From Pelecanus crispus (taxonomy: Eukaryota > Chordata > Aves > Pelecaniformes > Pelecanidae), in NCBI RefSeq assembly GCF_030463565.1, contig NC_134643.1, positions 5,218,001-5,282,000 of the forward strand: DNA of 64,000 nt, written 5' to 3'. Shown piece after piece: positions 56,771 to 64,000 of the stretch. The notes beneath the pieces were generated by a model. That model did not search any database, had not been told where the DNA came from, and worked only from the letters and a program-made list of their open reading frames with translations. Each line of letters starts with the position of its first letter. Position 1 is the first letter of the stretch. The translations under genes were made by a program, and so were the position numbers.

Positions 56771-59700
56771 CTGCAGAATAACGTAGTGTAAGAAATAAGA
56801 TCAAAATACAAACTTGTTTGTTTCTTGAATTCCCAATAGGGAGCTTAAAGTAAGACAGCTAAAGGGGCTGTATGAAATCTGGCCACATTTAGACATTTTT
56901 CAAGAAGCACAACCAAGGTGACTGACACTGGAAATCACAGGCGTTAGTGTTTTTACTCAGTGCTGAGCACAGTAAAAGCACGACGACTACTTCTCTGTTT
57001 ACGTGCTGTGTCCAAAAGCCACATATAACTGCACCCTAGAGGCTGTATGGCAGATGCATAGCAGAATGCATCCAAAAAACTGCAGGTTTGGGATTTGCTC
57101 ACTACACAATGTTTTCTCTTTCATTATTTTCAACCAGACCAGAGAATGTGACAGGGCCTCAACGTTGTCCCAGCAATCTTTTCACTTTCAGGACACTTTT
57201 TGTGTTAGTTGAAGTCCTTGCGATTTTGGGGCAAACATAAGCAGCTGTTTTGAATTAATTCATTGTGAACTTTTAAGTAGTAAAAGATTCAATTTTGAAT
57301 GCAAACTTTTTGTATATAAAAATCCTGGTCAACCTACAATCAATAAGAAAATTCTCACAGACTTCACTGGTTTCCAGGAGTAGTTTCACCCATTTTTAAC
57401 TTATAGACTCAAAGAGTTCATGCAGGAAGGGGAAATCTTAACACCTACAAGCACCGGAACTAGAGAAAAACTACCCTTGCTTTCCAAGACCAAAATTATC
57501 ATGATCCTGAGCTCCAACCAAAGCTCCTTCTGTGGTTAGGACATCTTGCAGAGTCTCTTCTCAAGCAAATTCCAATATGGGCTGAGTTTCTGCAGCCCTT
57601 CTTTGAATGGGATCCTAACAGGGTCTCTCTCCTGAAAGCTGTGTTTAAGAAATTTTACTTTAAGCCAACATCCTCTCTGCTGTATTGATGAGTTAAAAGA
57701 TTGGTTTTGCAGAGGAGAACAAAGAAGTAGCCATGCAGACATGATGACATGGCTTAATTTTAGCCCAGAGAAAGGTGATACGTTAAAAAAAAAAAAAAAA
57801 CCACAAACCCCAAACCAAAAAACCAACCATAATTGTTAACCATGAACAAGACAACAAATAAGCACATAAAGCCCCATGTTCAGTCTGGAAAAGGCAGGAG
57901 AAAATTCACCTCCTTGCATATTTCACATTTTTTACCTTCCCACAAAACAGTACAACAACAGCCACATTCAAAATAAACATACAAAATATTTTGCAAGTCT
58001 CTTTCAAGTTCAAAACTTGCTAAATTCAGCATCCTGGCATCTTTTTAAAAGCAAACAGCAGAGCGTTAGTCTGCAATGGGGAATACGTGGCTGCTTTCCT
58101 ACTGGTTGGGACTAGGCAGGGGGTGACCATAGCATTTTGCACACCATAAATCCCACCTGTAAAACAGGATTAACAACACCATCTTTCTTTGTGAAAGCTC
58201 TCCAACGTACAGATAAAAAGCGCTCTATGCAAATGAGCTCTTGCAGTGTTTGATACTTACAGAGTCGATGATTATTGTCGCTGAAAACCTCTTTTCATTG
58301 ATAGATTCCAAGATGCCTTTGTTTCCCCTGTAACCGCCATTTAATACCATCACTTTCTTGCCTGAAATGAGAAATAGGAAAACAGTCACACAACAGGGCT
58401 CCCAAATTCTTTTGATGGAGCCATGTTCAACTCCACCAACAGCTGAGGGAGAGGTTTCTCCCAGCAGCTCCAGCAAGCAGCACCCGGCTTTGCCTTACAG
58501 CCCGCCCATTTCCAAAGCGCACCAAAATTTACTGCTCCAGGCTACACTGACACTACGGGCAGAAACCATTGAAACGACATCAGGGCAAGAAGCCAAAATT
58601 ATTTCTCGCACGTCCCATTCCCTGTGCTAACGGCTCAGTGCACCTTCTTTTTGCCTTCTGTCTCACACAGGCAGTCCCCTCGGGACATCAATCCTAGTGC
58701 AAGGGTGGGCAGAGCTCACCTACAGGAACCATTATGCTAAAGAGCACTCACAGACACCATCAACCTGCTCTTCACCAGCTGCAGAAACACATCAGGTCTG
58801 CTGAAGAAAACCTGTGAATCCCAAAATCCTGCGCCCTGTCTCCCCCTACACTGACATTGTTCTGCTTACTGCTACCCTGACTGTTCCCTGACATATTGGT
58901 CAGACACTACACACAAACACTGGTGTGTACCAGCCAAAGAAACACCAGTGAACCAAACAGGAGATGAGGTAAGCTTTGCCAAGTACCCACAGCTATTTGA
59001 GGCGTGACTTTGGAGGGAAGATACAAGACAAATATGAGCAAGGGCTCTGTAGGGCTCCCAGAGATGCTTCCTGGCAGCTGAAGAGATGCTTTCATCTCAT
59101 CAAATGAACTCATTCCTAAAAGCACTTCTGCCTTCTCAGAAAAGAATCTAATTCTTACGAGAAGGGACTGTGAAGACTCAAAGCAGAAGCAATGTAATAA
59201 TTCCCTAGAAAGTAACCAGAGGATATTTGGTAACTGATCAGAGTAGCTTATGAGCTGCTGTCCCAAGAGCAAGATGGCTCTTGTTATGGTACTTTCAAGT
59301 GGATGAATTATAGTTTAAAAGAACTGAAATATAAATTTTGCAGTGACAGCTAAGCTGAAAAATGAACAAAACAGCTATACCTGGTGCAGGTATTACAGTT
59401 TCCAGATGCGTCTGATCAAGCTTCAGTTTGTCTCCAGAATCAATCATCTTCACAACTGCTGTGTATTTGTCAATCACTTCCTGTTGTGAAAGGCAGAGGC
59501 CAATCGGAAAAACAAACAAAAAAATTCTCTAAATTTGCATTTAATAATTAACAAACTCAGGACCATGAGTCTGCACTTCACATTTTTAAAAGTAGCAAGG
59601 ACTTCTGAGCTGTCCTAAAGGCATCCAGCTTTCACAAGCTGCTAACTGGCCCCACTCTGAAGTTAAGGCTAGATTAAAAGGGCTCTTCTTGAACATCAAT

Positions 59701-62647
59701 GACTGGTCTAATTGACCACTAATTTTGTTGGCCTTGTCTGAAGGTTTTGTCAACCTTCGGGTTAGGTTGGAAGAGACCTTTAAGATCAAGTCCAACCATT
59801 AACCTAACACTGCCAAGTCCACCACTAAACCATGTCCCTAAGCACCACATCTACACATCTTTTAAATACCTCCAGGGGTGGGGACTCAAGCACTTCCCTG
59901 GGCAGCCTGTTCCAGTGCTTGACTACCCTTTCTCTGAAGAAATTTTTTCCTAATATCCAATCTAAACCTCCTCTGGCACAGCTTGAGCCCATTTCCTCTC
60001 ATCCTGTCGCTAACTACTTGGGAGAAGAGACCAAGAGCCACCCTCACTACAACCTCCTTTCAGGTAGTTGTAAAGAGCGATAAGGTCTCCCCTCAGCCTC
60101 CTCTTCTCCAGGCTAAACAACCCCAGTTCCCTCAGCTGCTCCTCATAAGGCCTGTGCTCCAGACCCTTCACCAGCTTCGTTGCCCTTCTCTGAACACGCT
60201 CCAGCACCTCAATGTCCTTCTTGTATTGAGGGCCCAAAACTGAACACATTATTCAAGGTGCAGCCTCACCAGTGCTGAGTACAGGGGGACAATCACTTCC
60301 CCTAGTCCTGCTGGCCACACTATTTCTGATACAAAAGCTTGTATCACAAATTTAGAAATCAGCTGTTCTCTCAAAGATGGAGAGTAAATTAGAAGCTTCT
60401 TTCCCCCATGAGAGGCTAAGCTGGATGGAAGCCACACAGTGACAACTGGGATACTACCTCTCAAATGAGGCAAAACATTACTGATCATCTTTGCACCTAG
60501 CATAAACCATGTTCCACCCCTCATATTCAAAACTCAGTGGAAGACAGCCACCGGGACTCACAAACCCTCCCAGATGCCTACTAAAACCAGCTGTGATTCT
60601 GAGCTCTATACACCCATGTCAATCAAAATGCACCTGGGTGTCATCTTTGGCACTCTTGCCAGAGACTGTTGAGCCTTGGTCTACCTAATACAACACTATT
60701 TCACTGGCAGTAGCTAAAAGAAAGCACTTCCGAACAACAGAGCAAGGTTTACAGCCTGAAGATTTTGTATGCAAATGAGATCTTGTTCAAAGGCAGCTTG
60801 AAGCTTAAATATCAGTGCAAAACTGACTAGCTTCAAATTAAAATGCAATTGCACTGCTCTTGGTCGTATCACATTGACAAAGTGACTATTCTCCAAGACA
60901 GATGTGTTAATAGGGACAAACTATGCAGGACAAAACAGTGCTTAAGGATCACTGAGTAAATTACATTAAACCAACTCAGAGATTCGCGCCTGCTGCCCAG
61001 AATAAGTCCCAATATGGATTTCAGCACCTATCAGTCTTGACTTAAGGCTGAACAACTTGCAAACTGAAACAAAGCTTCATGAGTCATCTGATACCAGAAA
61101 AGCCTAGCCAATACCACATGCTTCCGTTTGCACGTTTTACCTTAACAACTGCCTTCTTCTTGTGATACTTCTCTCCAAGTTTTTTTGTTACGATTTTTAC
61201 AACGATTTCCTGGAAGATTTGAAAGGAGAAAAAAAAATAAAATGCCAAAATATACAAACAACCACACAATCTGAACTAGTTGCACATTCAGGTCACTCTG
61301 ACTCCAACCACATACTGTACAGCACAGCGCAGGAAGCAACAACAGTAAAGACTCGGCTTTCAGTAATTTGTCTCTATACTCAAATTATTGCCTCAAAGTA
61401 GCATCTCTCAAGACTTTTTTTTTGTTTACAAATACAGTTACACTTGAATTCAGGATATAATGTGACAGCCCACAATGGGTCAAGGGCAGGATTTCTTGAT
61501 CTAGAAGTCTAGTCAAAAAGTAGAAGCTGAGATGAGGTCTTTCAGCTCAAAGGCTGATGGTGACTTCTACATCTCTGTGCGATTCAACTACCATGCAGAA
61601 AGAAGAGGGCTGTAAGTAATATCATGATTTAAACACCATTTGTAGAGACTCACACCACCAACTCTTTAATTAGAGAATTCCACCTCATCTGAGATCAGGC
61701 ATTGATCTGAAGCATCTGATGCTTCAGACTACAGATCATGCTCAACCAGAAGACTAATTCCTCCCAGATACTGTAATATTTCACATTTGGCAGCTTGGAA
61801 AATAACAGTGAATTTAGTTTGGAATCTACTTTTAGATCTTTACACAAATCAATAGCAGCTTTAGAGATGCAGAATTCGTTGTATTTGGTATAACAATAAT
61901 TTTTAAGGCACTTACAGGCTGCAACCAGTAGTCTCTTCGAGATGTTCTTTTCTTCTCCTCTTCAAGCTACAGAACAACAAGAAATAATCACCATTTACTT
62001 CCTCCTTTCACTGTAGCTTTCCCATGCCTTTGAAAAGCTGAACCAATTCTCCAGGCCCACATCAAGTGGGGAATAAAAAAAAGAAAAAAAAACCTAAATA
62101 AGGTCAGTGTGTGCTTGTTGCATAAAAATCAATCTGATGAGATCCAGGAATCCATGATAAAATGATGGATATTTATATTTGGTTTTTGTCAAGTGTTTCT
62201 AGATATTTTCTTCTCTTCCAAAATCTGTATTCCTTTACTTCCAACATCTCAGTCGTCTGGGGAATAGGCACAGATGAGCAGCAGAAACCAGTTTTAATGG
62301 GGAAGTGAGATCATTTTGCCTGGTAAGATAGGACAGTCTGAATTCCACAAGAACTGAAGGTCTGAGGTCACTTCAAAGGGACGCCCTGGTAAAGCGGACA
62401 TTGCCATAGGCATGGGGTTACAAAGACACAGACCCTGCATGATTATTACCTCCATAATCTCATCCAGTGCAGATTTCTTCTTTTTCTCTTTGGACTGACC
62501 AGAGCTATGAGCTGATTCTTTTCTTTTAACTGCCCCTTCCACCATCTTCAGTGCATTCGGTCCAAGGACACTGCTGGAAGAGTAAGATGGTGTTTTCACA
62601 GCAGACTTTACATTGTTTCCTCTACCAAGATGCATTTGAAGAACCGG
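56708..62647 (-). CDS. KIN: KIN (KIN17), nuclear DNA/RNA-binding protein, C-terminal half (6 exons)
   Basis: Nuclear protein linked to DNA replication, repair and RNA processing. Six exons on the minus strand join in frame with GT-AG borders: 62647-62450, 61966-61916, 61209-61141, 59480-59381, 58361-58261 and 56770-56708, giving 193 codons plus TGA. They carry a basic nuclear-localisation-like region ([20 protein letters not shown]), [60 protein letters not shown] (KOW motif, YRGNKG) and the end [15 protein letters not shown], i.e. the tandem SH3-like/KOW region. The CCHH zinc finger and winged-helix region (about 200 residues) lie beyond the right edge; none of it is seen in 62648-64000. Converges on ITIH2. 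A CR1 lies in the intron at 59481-61140. Confidence 0.95.
58261..58361 (-). CDS. KIN: KIN exon: KOW motif
   Basis: 101 bases, completing Gly then [20 protein letters not shown] and FSATIIIDS, donor [15 protein letters not shown] is the KOW-type core. Confidence 0.96.
59381..59480 (-). CDS. KIN: KIN exon: [20 protein letters not shown]
   Basis: 100 bases, 33 codons plus one base, ending CCAG|GTATAG. Continues [13 protein letters not shown], almost invariant across vertebrates. Confidence 0.96.
59757..60337 (-). mobile_element. CR1 LINE 3' fragment inside a KIN intron
   Basis: Minus-strand CR1 from about the VASR region (ctagtcctgctggccacact) through [20 protein letters not shown] and [20 protein letters not shown] to the 3' end (ttaggttggaagagaccttt on the plus strand). 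Same subfamily as the 21-24 kb element. No octamer tail remains. The only clear inverted-orientation young CR1 in the window. Confidence 0.92.
61141..61209 (-). CDS. KIN: KIN exon: [20 protein letters not shown]
   Basis: 23 codons, phase 0 at both ends, ending VVK|GTAAAA. Start of the C-terminal SH3-like tandem; the string is nearly identical to vertebrate KIN. Confidence 0.96.
61916..61966 (-). CDS. KIN: KIN exon: 51-base exon
   Basis: 17 codons, [17 protein letters not shown], phase 0 at both ends (TTCTGTAG / GTAAGT). Too short to stand out alone, but it joins two unmistakable KIN exons. Confidence 0.93.
62450..62647 (-). CDS. KIN: KIN exon: basic linker and nuclear localisation region
   Basis: 66 codons, phase 0 at both ends; acceptor TTTTTGCACAG, donor GAG|GTAATA. 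Begins [13 protein letters not shown], then [20 protein letters not shown] and [16 protein letters not shown]. The first 20 or so residues are poorly conserved, so the acceptor rests on its pyrimidine tract and phase. Confidence 0.85.
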
Positions 62648-63569
62648 CTGTGCAAAAAGGCCTGCTGATCTACGTAATTTCAGTTGTGCAAGTCACCTTC
62701 CAGACCCTGCATGCCTCCTTCTCTAGGACTGCATTTGGCAGCTAGAACTGATCTCCTTGAGGGGTAAACTCCATGTCCACTGATTTTTGCTGCTAGCAGT
62801 CCAGCAGAATGAAAACAACCTAACAATCAGTTCACCAGTGCAAAAGCAAAGAGTTGATCGGGGACTCGAGTTCAATGGAGAAGACAAAAGCAGGTCTGCA
62901 AATAAGGTTTTCAAATTCAAAAGCACAAACTCATGGCTTTAGAGAGCCCACCTGGACAGGGCAACTCTCAAACATAGTAGATGTCTAGAACTCCTTGAAG
63001 ACAGAGATACTTAACCTACCCATCAATGGGAAAAAACACATGGGAATCTGTAGAAAAGGGCTCCACACACAGCAAATAAACACCATCTTCACAATCATAC
63101 TCAAAATAGGCAAACAGCCTACGAGTTATGACAGAAAAGAGCAATCAGCACGAAAAGTTACACTGGGGATCAGGGAACATCTAGGTAAAGTGAGAACTGC
63201 CTAAAGGCATCTTGAGTTAAGTCATTTTTATAAAAAGACATTTGAATGCAGTAAAAAAAATGTAGGTGTTCTCTCATCCAGAAAGATGAAGAAGGCTGCT
63301 GTGAGGTGGACAGTAAGGTAATATTAATATGGCTTTACAACAAATCATGTTCTGCCTGTGGTGAGGATGTTGGATATACTAGCAAAGGGGATACACAATG
63401 GGAATGAAGATACAGAAATGACAGTAGAATCAAAATTGAGAGAAAAACTGCATTTCAGAGGAAGTCTGGATAATCTCCATAGCAGAGTTCTAGAAGAAAT
63501 GGCACATTAAATCACAAATCAAATAGCAAGTACTTAAAATAACATCACATAAAGGGTAACACACAATTA
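62648..63569. other. KIN intron, no exon seen
   Basis: Upstream (minus strand) of the basic-linker exon. No KIN exon, RNA gene or repeat recognised; the next upstream exon must be off the right edge. Confidence 0.5.
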
Positions 63570-64000
63570 AAACGTAACAACTGCAGTGCCTATATTTAAG
63601 AAGGAAAACATATCTAGCTGTGAGGTTACTAAGGGATTCCTGGGTGTCAATACTAAACCAAATCTTACTTAACATATTCATTAATGACCCTGGGACAAAG
63701 AGCGAGAGACCACCAACGCTGTTTGGGTGTGCCGTCAATATGGAGGATGCAAGAAAGAATTGGACACCAGAAGGGACTGGTTTATCTTGAAAGCCATGTT
63801 TTAAAAACCACAAAATTCAACAGCACGTTATGCAAGCTCACATACTTTGGAAAAGTTTACTCTGATTACCTTCTATCTACTGGGAGCTGTTTAAGAACAA
63901 CAAAAGCAGACAGGGATCTGGCTATAATCACAGATGACAGCTACCAGTGTGGACCAGTCATGAAAGAGTCAGGTGCAATCCTAGGAAGCATCAGGACAGA
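63570..64000 (+). repeat. Ancient CR1-type LINE, reverse transcriptase fragment
   Basis: cagtgcctatatttaagaag matches the CR1 'P-I-Y/F-K-K' coding motif, ttaacatattcattaatgac the RT 'FNI-FINDL' motif, and caatcctaggaagcatcagg the later 'A-ILG-I' motif, in the right order with gaps. Degraded; continues past the window edge. Confidence 0.5.

Noticed and set aside
62648-64000. Search for further KIN exons (zinc finger or winged helix)
   Set aside because: No minus-strand frame shows KIN strings such as the KFIEEQVRRG region; what is seen near the edge looks like an old CR1.
1-64000. An undescribed defence, toxin or viral system
   Set aside because: Everything recognisable is explained by three conserved vertebrate genes, their introns and CR1 retroelements; no cluster of unknown genes exists here.

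Overview
This is nuclear DNA from a vertebrate, most likely a bird. The interspersed repeats are CR1 LINEs, several ending in the avian-type 3' tail of repeated ATTCTATG. Genes are split by GT-AG introns, there is one CpG island, and the spliced proteins closely resemble vertebrate ITIH5, ITIH2 and KIN. The species cannot be named from the sequence alone. Nothing bacterial, viral or CRISPR-like is present.

Layout, left to right. (1) 1103-12502, minus strand: the first five coding exons of ITIH5 (signal peptide, a 45-base exon 2, and the start of the VIT domain); the rest lies off the left edge. Its start codon sits in a CpG island (about 12.0-13.7 kb). A perfect (GGAGA)35 purine tract lies in intron 1. 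(2) About 13.7-25.1 kb: the interval between the divergent ITIH5 and ITIH2 promoters. It holds four CR1 segments, one of them about 3.1 kb with recognisable endonuclease and reverse transcriptase regions but clearly dead, and a GATAT microsatellite. (3) 25173-53713, plus strand: a complete ITIH2 gene. I could join 21 coding exons in frame, giving 946 codons plus stop, with signal peptide, VIT domain, vWA domain with an intact MIDAS, and the Asp-Pro processing site at codons 702/703. Introns carry CR1 fragments, a 58-base minisatellite, a G-run cluster and a 26-base perfect palindrome. (4) 53.9-55.8 kb: a short tail-to-tail spacer with an old CR1 remnant. (5) 56708-62647, minus strand: the last six coding exons of KIN (KIN17), 193 codons plus stop, ending in the KOW/SH3-like region; its 5' exons lie off the right edge.

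The order and orientation ITIH5(-) / ITIH2(+) / KIN(-) is the same as on human 10p14, so this is an ordinary conserved locus. ITIH2 encodes a secreted heavy chain of the inter-alpha-inhibitor family, which acts in hyaluronan matrix stabilisation; ITIH5 is its paralogue; KIN is an unrelated nuclear DNA/RNA-binding protein. I found no convincing undescribed system. The points most worth checking are the ITIH2/ITIH5 exon-structure comparison, the short lineage-variable exons at the ITIH5 and ITIH2 N-termini, the structured repeats within introns, and a possible cryptic TATA/first-exon signal in ITIH2 intron 2.
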